Shown piece after piece: positions 53,087-62,880 of a stretch of DNA of 64,000 nucleotides (within the stretch, counting starts at the first letter, position 1; the number at the start of each line of letters is the position of its first letter). Origin of the DNA: Inquilinus ginsengisoli_B. GTDB taxonomy: Bacteria > Pseudomonadota > Alphaproteobacteria > DSM-16000 > Inquilinaceae. The stretch spans positions 2,542,001 through 2,606,000 of the forward strand of contig NZ_JBNDJK010000001.1 of assembly GCF_050434925.1 (NCBI RefSeq), in the 5' to 3' direction. The notes beneath the pieces were generated by a model. It saw only the letters and a program-made list of their open reading frames with translations. It had not been told where the DNA came from and made no database searches. Made by a program: the position numbers and the translations under genes.

Positions 53087-54667
53087 TCACTGCGCGTGGG
53101 CGGCGACGGTGCCGCGGTCCTGCGAGCCGAGGGCCTGGGCGTAGAGAGTGGGGTCGCTCAGCAGGTCGATGGCGACCTGGAGATCGAGATCGGCGTCGTG
53201 CACCTGCCAGGGGCAGGCGGCGCGCACGCGGCGCAGCGCCGCATCGTCGTCCGGCGCCTGGAAGCGCTCCGCCGCCGCATCGGCCATGCGGGGCAGCTGG
53301 CCGGCGCGGAAGGCCTGGATCAGGGCCTTGGCGTCGGTGCCGGTGCCGCTGGTGCAGACGGTCGGCAGGATGCCCTGGCGGTGCCAGGTATAGCCCGACG
53401 GCGCGTAGATCCGGCTCCAGGTCAGGAACAGCTCGCCGTCGTTCGGCAGCCGGGTCACGGTCTGGACGCTGCCCTTGCCGAAGGAGGTGGAGCCGACCAG
53501 GATCGCCCGGTCGGCATCCTGCAGCGCCGCGGCCGTGACCTCCGCCGCCGAGGCGGAGTGGCCGTCGACCAGAAGGGCCAGCGGCAGGTGGCCGGAGATG
53601 TCGCCGTCGCGGGCGCTGAAGCTCTGGTCGCTGTCCGGGTTGCGGCCGCGGGTCGAGACGATCTGGCCGTGGTCCATGAACATGTCGGCCAGCGCCACCG
53701 ACTGGTCCAGCAGGCCGCCCGGATTGCCGCGCAGGTCGAGGACGACGCCGCGGGCCCGGCCGTTGAGGCCGCGCAACAGGCCGGTCACGGTGTTGCGGAC
53801 CGCGGCGGCGGCGGTGGTGTTGTAGCGCAGCAGCTTGACGATGATGACGTTGTCGCGCACCTCGCTGCGCACCATGTTCTCGATCACCTTGGCGCGGGTC
53901 ATGGTGACGGTGCGGCTGCTGCCCTTGGGCTCGCGCACGGTCAGGTCGACCTTGGTGCCGACCGGGCCGCGCATCAGGTCGGCGATCTCGTCGACCTTGG
54001 CGTCCTCCACCGACACGCCGTCGATGGCGACGATCATCGAGCCCTTCAGCAGGTTGGCGCGCGCGGCCGGCGTGTCCGGGAACACGTCGCCGATCACCGG
54101 CCGGCCCTTGTCGTCCTGGCTGAGGGCGATGCCGACGCCGGTATAGCCGTCGCGCTGGGCGCGGTCGTCGCGGGCCCGGTCCGGGTTGACGTAGCGGGAA
54201 TAGGGGTCGAGATCGGCCAGCAGCGCGTCATAGACCGCCTGATAGGCGGCCTCGCTGCCGGCAGCGGCGACCTTCGGCGACGCCAGCGAGGCGGAATCGA
54301 GGGTGGAGGCGACCAGCGTGCCCCAATCGTAGGAGGCGTCGGGGCCGGGCGACTCGAAATCCCCGACCACATGGCCGGCGCGGACCAGCTGCACCCGGCC
54401 GCCGTCGCGGCGGGCGCTGAGCGTGTCGTCCAGCTTGGACAGGCCGTTCAGCCCGTCCAGCGCCAGCGTCCCGAAATCCTCCTTGACCAGATAGACTTCC
54501 TGGATCCGGTCGAAGCCGACGGTGAACACCGAGGGGTCGGCGAAATGGCCGCCCTCGCGGGCCTGCGCGTCGGCCTGGGGGGCGGGAGATTCCGGGGCGG
54601 AGGCGAGGCAGCCCGAAAGCACCAGCAGCGCCGCAACAACCGCCGCCAACCGCTTCTGACGAAACAC
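53087..54667 (-). CDS. S41-family carboxyl-terminal processing protease, lipoprotein
   Basis: A 526-residue periplasmic serine protease anchored by a lipid. The signal ends in lipobox LSGC with Cys-20. A PDZ domain lies at about 170-260 (YTGVGIALSQDDKGRPVIGD, GSMIVAIDGVSVEDAKVDEI). The S41 core shows LDLRGNPGGLL, the nucleophile Ser-373 (GHSASAAEVTAAALQDADRA) and the general base Lys-398 (STSFGKGSVQT), 25 residues apart as in Tsp. The C-terminal extension (about 440-526) is not shared with standard CtpA. Typical targets are misfolded envelope proteins or peptidoglycan-hydrolase regulators; none is indicated here. Confidence 0.88.
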   Translation of the reverse strand: MFRQKRLAAVVAALLVLSGCLASAPESPAPQADAQAREGGHFADPSVFTVGFDRIQEVYLVKEDFGTLALDGLNGLSKLDDTLSARRDGGRVQLVRAGHVVGDFESPGPDASYDWGTLVASTLDSASLASPKVAAAGSEAAYQAVYDALLADLDPYSRYVNPDRARDDRAQRDGYTGVGIALSQDDKGRPVIGDVFPDTPAARANLLKGSMIVAIDGVSVEDAKVDEIADLMRGPVGTKVDLTVREPKGSSRTVTMTRAKVIENMVRSEVRDNVIIVKLLRYNTTAAAAVRNTVTGLLRGLNGRARGVVLDLRGNPGGLLDQSVALADMFMDHGQIVSTRGRNPDSDQSFSARDGDISGHLPLALLVDGHSASAAEVTAAALQDADRAILVGSTSFGKGSVQTVTRLPNDGELFLTWSRIYAPSGYTWHRQGILPTVCTSGTGTDAKALIQAFRAGQLPRMADAAAERFQAPDDDAALRRVRAACPWQVHDADLDLQVAIDLLSDPTLYAQALGSQDRGTVAAHAQ

Positions 54668-54759
54668 TTACTGGAACTCCGGGCCCGAGTTTATCGAGCG
54701 CACTTTAGGCCAGGTACTTGACAGGAAAAAGGCGTTATTGCAGCGCAGCAGGGCTGCGT

Positions 54760-57156
54760 TCAACGCCGAGGCCCGCGCGGCGGCCCGGAGCCTGGTTTCC
54801 GGCCGGATCGGGGCCCCGATCGCATCCCGATCCGTGGGGGGCCCCGTCGCCCCGGTTCCGGCAGCGGCGGCAGGCCTTCGACATCGGCGCCATGGCCGGC
54901 ATCGACCAGGGCGAAGACGGTGCTGCCGGTCAGCGGATCGGCCTCCGTCACGCGGACCCGCACCCGGGCGCCCAGCCGGAACACCCGGTTCCAGCGCCGG
55001 CCGACCAGGGCGTGCGCCGCCTCGTCATGGTCGTAGTAGTCGTCGGGCAGGGTCGAGATCGGCACCAGCCCGTCGGCGCCGGACTCGTCCAGCTTGACGA
55101 ACAGGCCGAACTTGGCGACGCCGCCGATCCGGCCGGGCAGGATGGCGCCGATCCGGTCCGACAGCCAGCTGGCCAGATAGCGGTCGACCGCGTCGCGCTC
55201 GGCCTGGGCGGCGCGGCGCTCGGTGACCGAGATGTGGGTGCCGATCTCCTCCAGCCGCGACAGCTCCTCGTCGGTGGCGCCGTCGGTGCCGAGATGCAGC
55301 AGCCGGATCAGCCCACGATGCACGGTCAGGTCGGCATAGCGGCGGATCGGCGAGGTGAAATGGGCGTAGCGGGGCAGGGCCAGGCCGAAATGGCCGAGAT
55401 TGTCCGGGCTGTACACCGCCTGGGCCTGGGCCCGCAGCACCATCTCGTTGACCATCGGCTCTTCCGGCCGGCCCACGGCCCGCGCCAGGATCTGGCCGAA
55501 CACGCGCGGCCGCATCACCTGGCCGAGCGACAGGGTGTAGCCGAGCGGCTCCAGGAACTCCTTCAGCGACTCGACCCGGACGCGGTCCGGCTGGTCGTGC
55601 ACCCGGTACAGCGCCGGCAGGCTCTTGTCGCTCAGCGTCTCCGCCGCCGCGACATTGGCGGCGATCATGAACTCCTCGATCAGCTTGTGGCTGTCGAGCC
55701 GGGCCCGGATGCCGATCGAGGCGACGCGGCCGTCCTCGCCGAGCTGGACCTTCCGCTCCGGCAGGTCCAGCTCCAGCGTGCCGCGCTTGTCCCGCGCCGC
55801 CAGCAGCGCCTGGTAGGCGCCGTAGAGCGGGGCGATCACCGGCTCCACCAGCGGGCCCGTGGTCTCGTCCGGCTGGCCGTCGCGGGCGGCCTGCACCTGC
55901 TCATAGGTCAGCCGGGCGGAGGACCGCATCAGCCCCCGGCGGAAGCGGTGGCGCACCAGGCGGCCATGCTGGTCGATCCACAGATCGGCGGCCAGGCAGG
56001 CGCGGTCCTCGTCGGGGCGCAGCGAGCACAGCCCGTTCGACAGCGCCTCCGGCAGCATCGGCACGACGCGGTCGGGGAAGTAGCAGGAATTGCCGCGCTC
56101 GAAGGCGTCGCGGTCCAGCGGCGACCCCGGCGGCACGTAATGGGCGACGTCGGCGATGGCGACGATCAGGTGCCAGCCGCCGGGATGATCGGGATCGGGC
56201 TCGGCCCAGACCGCGTCGTCGAAGTCGCGGGCATCGGCGCCGTCGATGGTGACCAGCGGGATCCGGCGCAGGTCGACCCGGTCGCCCAGCGCGGCCGGTT
56301 CGGCGGCCTCGGCCTGGGCCAGCGCCTTGGGCCGGAAGTCGGTCGGGATGCCGGCGGCATGGATCGCGATCAGGCTGATCGAACGCGGATCCTCGGCATC
56401 GCCGTAGCGGGCGGTGACCACGGTGCGGCGCGGGCCGAGGCGGTCCGACGCTTCGACCAGCGCCTCGACCAGGTCGCCGTCCTTGGCGCCGCCGGTGTCG
56501 CCCTCGCGCACCGGCCAGGTGTCGCGGGCGCGCTTGTCGGCCGGCACGATCCGGGCCTGGCCGTCGCGGCCGCGGCGGAACACGCCGACCACGCGGACAT
56601 CGGCCTGGGTCTCCAGCCGGCGCATGGTCCGGCCGGTCCAGCCGCCGTCCTCATCCTGCTGCAGCCGCGCCAGCACCCGGTCGCCGACCGCCAGGGCGCC
56701 CTGGCCGCGGCCTTCGGCGGCCCCCCCGGCGATCATGCCGATGCGCGGCGGCGGCTCGTCCTCCTCCCAGCGGATCGGCTGAGCCAGGGCCTCGCCGTCG
56801 CTGTCGATGGCGACGATGCGCAGCACGGCGACATTCGGCAGGGCCGCGGCACCCGGCGCCCGCATGCGGCGGCCGCGGCGCTTCTCCAGCTGGCCCTCCT
56901 CGGCCATGTCCTGCAGCAGCTGTTTCAGCCGCACCCGGTCGTCGCCGGTGATGTGGAAGGCGCGGGCGATCTCGCGCTTGCCGACGGTGTCGTCGCGCGA
57001 CTTCAGGAACTCGGTGATCTGCTCGCGCGTCGGGAACGGCTTGGCCGCTTTCTTGCCCTTGCCCAGCGGCGTCTTGGCCGGGACGACGGTCTTGACGACC
57101 TTCTTCCGCTTGATCGGCCGGCGGACCGGCGGCTTGCGGGTGGGCGGTTCGTTCAT
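54760..57156 (-). CDS. rnr: Ribonuclease R
   Basis: A 798-residue processive 3'-5' exoribonuclease that degrades structured RNA. A Lys/Arg-rich N-terminal extension (PIKRKKVVKTVVPAKTPLGK) precedes a winged-helix region (GKREIARAFHITGDDRVRLK), cold-shock-like RNA-binding domains, the RNB catalytic domain (VTIDGADARDFDDAVWAEPD near 355-375, and SPIRRYADLTVHRGLI) and a C-terminal S1 domain (GAILPGRIGGVAKFGLFVKL) that ends with a Gly/Pro/Arg-rich tail. The rnr-topA-dprA order is conserved in alphaproteobacteria. It lies 92 bases upstream of the S41 gene on the same strand. Confidence 0.96.
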   Translation of the reverse strand: MNEPPTRKPPVRRPIKRKKVVKTVVPAKTPLGKGKKAAKPFPTREQITEFLKSRDDTVGKREIARAFHITGDDRVRLKQLLQDMAEEGQLEKRRGRRMRAPGAAALPNVAVLRIVAIDSDGEALAQPIRWEEDEPPPRIGMIAGGAAEGRGQGALAVGDRVLARLQQDEDGGWTGRTMRRLETQADVRVVGVFRRGRDGQARIVPADKRARDTWPVREGDTGGAKDGDLVEALVEASDRLGPRRTVVTARYGDAEDPRSISLIAIHAAGIPTDFRPKALAQAEAAEPAALGDRVDLRRIPLVTIDGADARDFDDAVWAEPDPDHPGGWHLIVAIADVAHYVPPGSPLDRDAFERGNSCYFPDRVVPMLPEALSNGLCSLRPDEDRACLAADLWIDQHGRLVRHRFRRGLMRSSARLTYEQVQAARDGQPDETTGPLVEPVIAPLYGAYQALLAARDKRGTLELDLPERKVQLGEDGRVASIGIRARLDSHKLIEEFMIAANVAAAETLSDKSLPALYRVHDQPDRVRVESLKEFLEPLGYTLSLGQVMRPRVFGQILARAVGRPEEPMVNEMVLRAQAQAVYSPDNLGHFGLALPRYAHFTSPIRRYADLTVHRGLIRLLHLGTDGATDEELSRLEEIGTHISVTERRAAQAERDAVDRYLASWLSDRIGAILPGRIGGVAKFGLFVKLDESGADGLVPISTLPDDYYDHDEAAHALVGRRWNRVFRLGARVRVRVTEADPLTGSTVFALVDAGHGADVEGLPPLPEPGRRGPPRIGMRSGPRSGRKPGSGPPRGPRR

Positions 57157-57226
57157 GGCGCGGGGCTCGGTTCGGGGGGCGCGGACCCTATCAGGGTAAT
57201 CCCGACGAAGCCGTCACATGAAACAA

Positions 57227-57357
57227 GTCCCCCCTCCCCTTGCGGGAGGGGGGCAGGGGGAGGGGGCTGCGCGCGTCCGCGCGCGAATGAGCAGGGATGC
57301 GGCCGGCTGAGAGAACCCCCTCCCCCTAGCCCCCTCCCGCGAGGGGAGGGGGGACTC
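57227..57357. repeat. 131-bp GC-rich inverted-repeat element
   Basis: Terminal inverted repeats of about 40 bp: the left begins GTCCCCCCTCCCCTTGCGGG and the right, in reverse complement, GTCCCCCCTCCCCTCGCGGG. The interior contains the CTGCGCGCGTCCGCGCGC dyad also found at 9375-9432. It lies between topA and rnr and probably forms a large hairpin in the transcript. Confidence 0.75.
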
Positions 57358-57391
57358 GGATAAATCCGGTGGATGGGGGAGGAGGCTATGG

Positions 57392-60040
57392 TCACTCCGC
57401 GGCCTTGCTCTTGCGCGCCGTGGCCTTCTTGGCCGGCGCCTTCTTCGCGGCCGATTTCGGCGCCGCCTTGGCCGGAGCGCGGCCGCGGCCGCCCTTGGCC
57501 GGGGTCTTCGCTGCCTTGGCGGCCAGCCACTCGACCGCCTTCTCCACCGTCACCGCCTCGGGCTCGACGCCGCGGGGCAGCGAGGCCATGACCTTGCCGT
57601 GGCGGACATAGGGGCCGTAGCGGCCGGCGAACACCTTGATCGGCTCGCCGCCGTCGGGATGCGCCCCGACCTCGCGCAGCGGCTCGGCGCTGGGCCGGGC
57701 CTTGGCGTTGTCGGCGGCCAGCAGGTCGACGGCGCGGTTCATGCCGATCTTCAGCACATCCTCTTCCGGCGGCAGGTTCTTGTACTTGTCGCCATGCTTC
57801 AGATAGGGCCCGTAGCGGCCGATGCCAGCCAGGATCGGCTCGCCCGACTCCGGGTGGCGGCCGATCTCGCGCGGCAGCGACAGCAAGGCGAGCGCTTCCT
57901 GCAGCGTCATCGCCATCGGGTCCTGCGCCTTGGTCAGCGAGGCGCGCTTCGGCTTCTCGCCCTTCTCGGCCTCGTCCTTCGGCCCCAGCTGGGCGTAGAT
58001 GCCGTAGGGGCCCTTGCGGATCGACACCGGCAGGCCGGTCTCGGGATCGTCGCCGAGCAGGCGGGGGAGGGCCGAGTCCTCGGCGCCGCCGTCCTCGCCC
58101 GGGGCGCCGAGCGGCCGGGTGAAGCGGCATTCCGGATAGTTCGAGCAGCCGATGAAGGCGCCGGTGCGGCCCAGCTTCAGCCCCAGCCGGCCCTTGGCGC
58201 AGGACGGGCACAGCCTAGGATCGGTGCCGTCGCCCTTCGGCGGGAACAGATGGTCCGACAGCGCCTCGTCCAGGGCCGAGATCACGTCGCCGATCTTGAG
58301 GTCCTTGGTGCCCTCGATCGCGGCGTGGAACGCGGTCCAGAAGTCGCGCAGCACCTGCTTCCAGTCGAGCTTGCCGCCCGAGATGTCGTCGAGCTGCTCC
58401 TCCAGCTTCGCCGTGAAGTCGTACTCGACGTAGCGCTTGAAGAAGTTCTCGAGGAAGGCGGTGACGATGCGGCCGCGATCCTCCGGGATGAAGCGCTTCT
58501 TCTCCAGCCGGACATATTCGCGGTCCTGCAGCACCTGCAGGATCGAGGCGTAGGTGGAGGGGCGGCCGATGCCCAGCTCCTCCATCCGCTTCACCAGGCT
58601 GGCCTCGGTGAAGCGCGGCGGCGGCTGGGTGAAATGCTGCTCGGGGGTGGTCTTGCGGCGGTCGACCGCGTCGCCCTTGGCCATCGCCGGCAGGCGGCGC
58701 TGGCTCTCGTCGGCGTCCTCCCCCGGGGCCACCGGGTCGTCGCGGTCCTCCTGGTAGACCTTGAGGAAGCCGTCGAAGCGGATGACCGTGCCGACGGCGC
58801 GGAACACCGCGGTCTGGCGGCCATCGGCGACGTCGACGATGGCCTGGTCCATCACCGCCGATTCCATCTGGCAGGCCATGGTGCGCTTCCAGACCAGCTC
58901 GTACAGCCGCAGCTCCTCGCGCGACAGGGAGCGCGACACCTCCTCCGGCCGGCGGCGCAGGTCGGTCGGGCGGATCGCCTCATGCGCTTCCTGCGCGTTC
59001 TTGGCGGTCGATTTGTAGACCCGCGGCTGGGGCGGGACGTAATTCTGGCCGTACATGCTGCCGATCGCCTGGCGCGCCTGGGCGATGGCCTCGCCCGCCA
59101 GGGTCAGGCCGTCGGTCCGCATATAGGTGATCAGGCCGACGGTCTCGCCGCCGATGTCGACGCCCTCGTACAGGCGCTGGGCGGTGCGCATGGTCTGGGT
59201 CGCGCTCATGCCCAGCTTGCGCGACGCCTCCTGCTGCAGGGTCGAGGTGGTGAAGGGCGGGGCGGGATGGCGCCGCACCTGCTTGGTCTCGACCGAGGTC
59301 ACGGCGAAGGCCAGCGGGTCGATCGCCGCCACCGCGGCCCGGGCCGAGGCCTCGTCCGGCAGGTCGAACTTGTCGAGCTTGCGGCCGTTCAGATGGGTCA
59401 GCCGGGCGGTGAATTCCTCGCCCTTCGGCGTGCGGAACACCGCCTCGATGCTCCAGAACTCGCGCGCCCGGAACCGTTCGATCTCCAGCTCGCGCTCGCA
59501 GATCAGCCGCAGCGCCACGGACTGGACGCGGCCGGCCGAGCGGGACCCTGGCAGCTTGCGCCACAGCACCGGCGACAGGGTGAAGCCGACCAGATAGTCC
59601 AGCGCCCGGCGGGCCAGATAGGCCTCGATCAGCTCCTGGTCCAGGTCGCGCGGATGGGCGACGGCGTCGAGGATGGCCGATTTGGTGATCTCGTTGAAGG
59701 TCACCCGGCGGATCTCGACGTCCTTCAGCCCGCGGCGGTCGCGCAGCAGCTGCTGCACATGCCAGGAGATGGCCTCGCCCTCGCGATCCGGATCGGTGGC
59801 CAGCAGCACGCGGGTGACGTCCTTGGCGGCGCGGGCGATCTCGTCCATGCGGGACTTGCCGCGATCGGCCAGCTCCCAGTCCATGGCGAAGTCTTCGTCG
59901 GGCCGGACCGACCCGTCCTTGGCCGGCAGGTCGCGGACATGGCCGAAGCTGGCCAGCACCGTATAGTCGCGGCCGAGATATTTGTTGATCGTCTTGGCCT
60001 TCGCGGGCGACTCGACGATGACGAGGGTCTGGTCTGCCAA
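57392..60040 (-). CDS. topA: DNA topoisomerase I
   Basis: An 882-residue type IA topoisomerase that relaxes negative supercoils. The TOPRIM domain starts LVIVESPAKAKTINKYLGRD and contains the metal site DPDREGEAISWH. The nucleophilic Tyr lies in GLITYMRTDGLTL. A four-cysteine zinc-binding module follows at about 610-640 (LCPSCAKGRLGLKLGRTGAF, CSNYPECRFTRPL). Repeated TOPRIM-C-like segments (GRYGPYLKHGDKY, GRYGPYVRHGKV) and a Lys/Ala-rich tail (AAKKAPAKKATARKSKAAE) complete it. Only one zinc module is present, against three in Escherichia coli, which is usual for alphaproteobacteria. Downstream of dprA by 79 bases, probably co-transcribed. Confidence 0.97.
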   Translation of the reverse strand: MADQTLVIVESPAKAKTINKYLGRDYTVLASFGHVRDLPAKDGSVRPDEDFAMDWELADRGKSRMDEIARAAKDVTRVLLATDPDREGEAISWHVQQLLRDRRGLKDVEIRRVTFNEITKSAILDAVAHPRDLDQELIEAYLARRALDYLVGFTLSPVLWRKLPGSRSAGRVQSVALRLICERELEIERFRAREFWSIEAVFRTPKGEEFTARLTHLNGRKLDKFDLPDEASARAAVAAIDPLAFAVTSVETKQVRRHPAPPFTTSTLQQEASRKLGMSATQTMRTAQRLYEGVDIGGETVGLITYMRTDGLTLAGEAIAQARQAIGSMYGQNYVPPQPRVYKSTAKNAQEAHEAIRPTDLRRRPEEVSRSLSREELRLYELVWKRTMACQMESAVMDQAIVDVADGRQTAVFRAVGTVIRFDGFLKVYQEDRDDPVAPGEDADESQRRLPAMAKGDAVDRRKTTPEQHFTQPPPRFTEASLVKRMEELGIGRPSTYASILQVLQDREYVRLEKKRFIPEDRGRIVTAFLENFFKRYVEYDFTAKLEEQLDDISGGKLDWKQVLRDFWTAFHAAIEGTKDLKIGDVISALDEALSDHLFPPKGDGTDPRLCPSCAKGRLGLKLGRTGAFIGCSNYPECRFTRPLGAPGEDGGAEDSALPRLLGDDPETGLPVSIRKGPYGIYAQLGPKDEAEKGEKPKRASLTKAQDPMAMTLQEALALLSLPREIGRHPESGEPILAGIGRYGPYLKHGDKYKNLPPEEDVLKIGMNRAVDLLAADNAKARPSAEPLREVGAHPDGGEPIKVFAGRYGPYVRHGKVMASLPRGVEPEAVTVEKAVEWLAAKAAKTPAKGGRGRAPAKAAPKSAAKKAPAKKATARKSKAAE

Positions 60041-60119
60041 AGCGCCACACTCAATCTTTACGACGGCGTCGCCGGAGGGGCGGCGCCAGGAAAACCACGC
60101 CTCGCCGCGGGGCGCTGCG

Positions 60120-61259
60120 TCAAAGCAGACTGATCCGGTTGCCGGGCTGGCGCTCGATCCTGCCGGCGAGTTCGAGCTCCAGCAGCACGGTCAGCACCAC
60201 CGGCGGAGACAATTGGCAATCGCGCAACAGTTCGTCAACCGCCGTCGGCGTCGGCGACAGCCGTTCCAGCACCTCCGCCATCGCCCGGGCGCGGTCGGCC
60301 TCGGCCCCGTCGCCGCCCTCCGGCAGGGCGGTGGAGTGGGAACGGGGGCCCATGGGCGACGGTTCCCGCAGCAGCGGGGCGGAGATCTGCGGCGCCAGCG
60401 CCTCGAGCACATGCTCGGCCGATTCGACCAGGGTGGCGCCGCCGCGGATCAGCCGGTTGCAGCCCTGGGCGCGGGGGTCGAGCGGCGATCCCGGCACCGC
60501 CAGCACCTGCCGCCCCTGCTCGGCGGCCATGCGGGCGGTGATCAGCGAGCCGGAGCGCAGCGCCGCCTCGATCACCACGACGCCGAGCGACAGGCCGGAG
60601 ATCAGCCGGTTGCGGCGTGGGAAGTGGCGCGCGGTCGGCTGGGTGCCGAGGGCGCATTCCGCCACCGCGAGCCCGGATTGGCCGAGGCGGTCGTACAGCC
60701 CGGCATTCTCCGGCGGGTAGACGATGTCGAGGCCGCCGGCCAGCACCGCCAGCGTGCCGGTGGCGAAGGCGCCCTCATGCGCCGCGGTGTCGATGCCGCG
60801 GGCGAAGCCGGAGGCCACGGTGAAGCCGGCCTCGCCCAGCTCCCGCGCCATGTCGCGTGCCATGCGGCGGCCGTTCAGCGAGGCGTTGCGCGCGCCGACG
60901 ATGCCGACCATCGGCCGGGTCGCCAGCTCGCCGCGGCCGAGCAGCGACAGCACCGGCGGCGCATCCTCGATCGCGGCCAGGGCCTCGGGATAGTCGGGCT
61001 CGCAGGCGGCGACGAGGCGGCCGCCGATCCGGGCCAGCGCCTCCAGCTCCCGCTTCGCCTCGGCGACGGAGGGCGGCTTCAGCCCGGCCCGCCGGCCGCC
61101 TCGGCGCGACAGCTCCGGCAGCGCCTCGATCGCCGCGCCGGCGGAGCCGTAGCGGCTGACCAGGTGATGGAAGGTGATGGGCCCGACGGCGTCGGTCCGG
61201 GCCAGGCGAAGCCAGTCCAGCCGTTCGGCTTCGCTCAAAGGCCGCCGGGGCGTCGTCAT
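60120..61259 (-). CDS. dprA: DNA processing protein DprA (Smf)
   Basis: A 379-residue protein that loads RecA onto incoming single-stranded DNA during transformation. An N-terminal SAM-like region (SEAERLDWLRLARTDAVGPI) precedes the Rossmann-like core: VGIVGARNASLNGRRMARDM, ASGFARGIDTAAHEGAF, VLAGGLDIVYPPENAGLYDR, PRRNRLISGLS and GSLITARMAAEQGRQVLAVP. A C-terminal winged-helix domain (about 320-379) is present. The start at 61259 is preferred over an upstream ATG at 61295 because it gives the family-standard N-terminus. No other competence genes are seen, and DprA is widespread in species not known to be transformable. Confidence 0.94.
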   Translation of the reverse strand: MTTPRRPLSEAERLDWLRLARTDAVGPITFHHLVSRYGSAGAAIEALPELSRRGGRRAGLKPPSVAEAKRELEALARIGGRLVAACEPDYPEALAAIEDAPPVLSLLGRGELATRPMVGIVGARNASLNGRRMARDMARELGEAGFTVASGFARGIDTAAHEGAFATGTLAVLAGGLDIVYPPENAGLYDRLGQSGLAVAECALGTQPTARHFPRRNRLISGLSLGVVVIEAALRSGSLITARMAAEQGRQVLAVPGSPLDPRAQGCNRLIRGGATLVESAEHVLEALAPQISAPLLREPSPMGPRSHSTALPEGGDGAEADRARAMAEVLERLSPTPTAVDELLRDCQLSPPVVLTVLLELELAGRIERQPGNRISLL

Positions 61260-61319
61260 CCGGCCAGCTTCGGGGCAGGGCGGCGGCCGGGTCAATCGGG
61301 ATCTCGTGGAAAGGCCGCT

Positions 61320-62765
61320 TCAGGCGGCCGCCACTTCCGGCTTGGCCGTTTCAGGCGCCTCGACCTCCGGCTCGGCCGCCACCCGCAGCCGCGCCAGGAA
61401 ATGCCGCAACAGCGGGGGCTCGTAGGCGAATTCCAGCCCGCGGAGATGCCGGCCGCGGCCGGCCACGGCGATCAGGCAATCGGCGATGTAGTCCATATGG
61501 TCGTTGGTGTAGACGCGGCGCGGAATGGCCAGCCGGACCAATTCCAGCGGCGACGGCTTCTGACGCCCCGTCGAGGGATCCCGGCCGAGCAGCAGCGATC
61601 CGATCTCGACGGCCCGGATGCCGCCCTCGAGATAGAGCGCGTTGGTCACAGCCTGGGCGGGAAACTGCGACGGCGGGATGTGCGGCACCAGCTTCCTGGC
61701 GTCGACGAAGACGGCATGGCCGCCGACCGGAGTCTGGATCGGGATGCCGCCGCGCCGAAGGCGCTCGCCGAGATAGGCGACCTGGGCCATGCGATAGGAC
61801 AGGAACGTCTGGTCGATGCCCTCGCGCAGCCCGATCGCCAGTGCCTCCATGTCGCGCCCGGCGAGGCCACCATAGGTGACGAAGCCCTCGAACGGCACGC
61901 AGCGGATCCGCACCGCATCGAACAGCGCCTCGTCCTCCCGGATGCAGCAGAGGCCGCCGATGTTCACCAGCCCGTCCTTCTTGGCGGACATCGTCATCGC
62001 GTCGCCGTACCGGAACATCTCGCGGACGATGTCGCCGATGCTCGCCTCCGCATAGCCCGGCTCGCGCTGCTGGATGAACCAGGCGTTCTCGGCGAAGCGG
62101 GCCGCGTCGATCACGACCGGAATGCCGTGGCGCCGGGCGATCGCATGGACGGCGCGCATGTTCGTCATCGAGACGGGCTGGCCGCCGGTGCTGTTGCAGG
62201 TCACCGTGACGATGATGCCGGCGACGTTGGCCGGGCCGTGCCGGGCGATGGCGGCTTCGAGCCGGTCGAGATCGAAGTCGCCCTTCCAGCCATGGTCGGA
62301 CGCCGTGTCGAAGGCCTTTTCCGTGACGACGTTGACGGCCCGCGCGCCGCTCAGCTCGACATGCGCGGCCGTGGTGTCGAAGTGGTAATTCGAGATGAAG
62401 ACGGGCTGCCGGTCCCCGCCCCGCATCCGTTGCACCAGGCAGGGGAACAGGATGTGCTCGGCGCCCCGGCCCTGATGGGTCGGCACGACGAAGGGATAGC
62501 CGAACAGGCCCCGGACGGTCTCCTGCAGGTGAAAGAAGCTGCGGCTGCCGGCGTAGGATTCGTCGCCGGTGACCAATCCGGCCCATTGCCGGTCGCTCAT
62601 CGCCCCGGTCCCGGAATCGGTCAGAAGGTCGATGTAGACGTCCTCGCCCTTCAGCAGGAACGGGTTGTTGCCGGCCGTCTCGAGGGCGGCCTGCCGCGCC
62701 TCGGGCGTGATCGCCCGGATCGGCTCGACCATCTTGATTCGGAAAGGTTCCGGGATGCGTCGCAT
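61320..62765 (-). CDS. tnaA: Tryptophanase (L-tryptophan indole-lyase)
   Basis: A 481-residue PLP enzyme splitting tryptophan into indole, pyruvate and ammonia. It aligns throughout with TnaA/tyrosine phenol-lyase: EPFRIKMVEPI, NPFLLKGEDVYIDLLTDSGT, PTHQGRGAEHI, FAENAWFIQQREPGY and the PLP lysine in TMSAKKDGLVNIGGL. Specificity residues point to tryptophanase: FDTT (Asp where the phenol-lyase has Thr-124), AVEIGSLLLGRD (Ile where it has Arg-381) and LLRHFLARL (His where it has Phe-448). The start at 62765 follows AAGGGCGG. It sits between plsY and dprA, which are normally adjacent, so it is probably an insertion. No tnaC-like leader or tnaB permease is visible. Confidence 0.88.
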   Translation of the reverse strand: MRRIPEPFRIKMVEPIRAITPEARQAALETAGNNPFLLKGEDVYIDLLTDSGTGAMSDRQWAGLVTGDESYAGSRSFFHLQETVRGLFGYPFVVPTHQGRGAEHILFPCLVQRMRGGDRQPVFISNYHFDTTAAHVELSGARAVNVVTEKAFDTASDHGWKGDFDLDRLEAAIARHGPANVAGIIVTVTCNSTGGQPVSMTNMRAVHAIARRHGIPVVIDAARFAENAWFIQQREPGYAEASIGDIVREMFRYGDAMTMSAKKDGLVNIGGLCCIREDEALFDAVRIRCVPFEGFVTYGGLAGRDMEALAIGLREGIDQTFLSYRMAQVAYLGERLRRGGIPIQTPVGGHAVFVDARKLVPHIPPSQFPAQAVTNALYLEGGIRAVEIGSLLLGRDPSTGRQKPSPLELVRLAIPRRVYTNDHMDYIADCLIAVAGRGRHLRGLEFAYEPPLLRHFLARLRVAAEPEVEAPETAKPEVAAA

Positions 62766-62858
62766 GGTCCGCCCTTGATTCCGCCAAGTCCTGTCGGCAC
62801 TCATACAAGGGGAAAAGTCGGGCTTAATCAATCATGCAGATTGTAAAGAAATAGAAAC

Positions 62859-62879
62859 ATCGAATTGTCGACGATTGAT
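62859..62879 (-). promoter_or_regulatory. AT-rich region with imperfect dyad upstream of tnaA
   Basis: An imperfect 21-bp dyad centred on GTCGAC (ATCGAATTGTCGACGATTGA onward) lies about 95 bases upstream of the tnaA start. The surrounding 62810-62885 is the most AT-rich stretch of the right part of the window and includes a -10-like TACAAT on the minus strand. It is a plausible regulated promoter for tnaA, separate from the plsY transcript. Confidence 0.4.
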
Positions 62880-62880
62880 A

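Noticed and set aside
61320..62765. Tyrosine phenol-lyase
   Set aside because: The residues equivalent to Thr-124, Arg-381 and Phe-448 of the phenol-lyase are Asp, Ile and His, as in tryptophanase.
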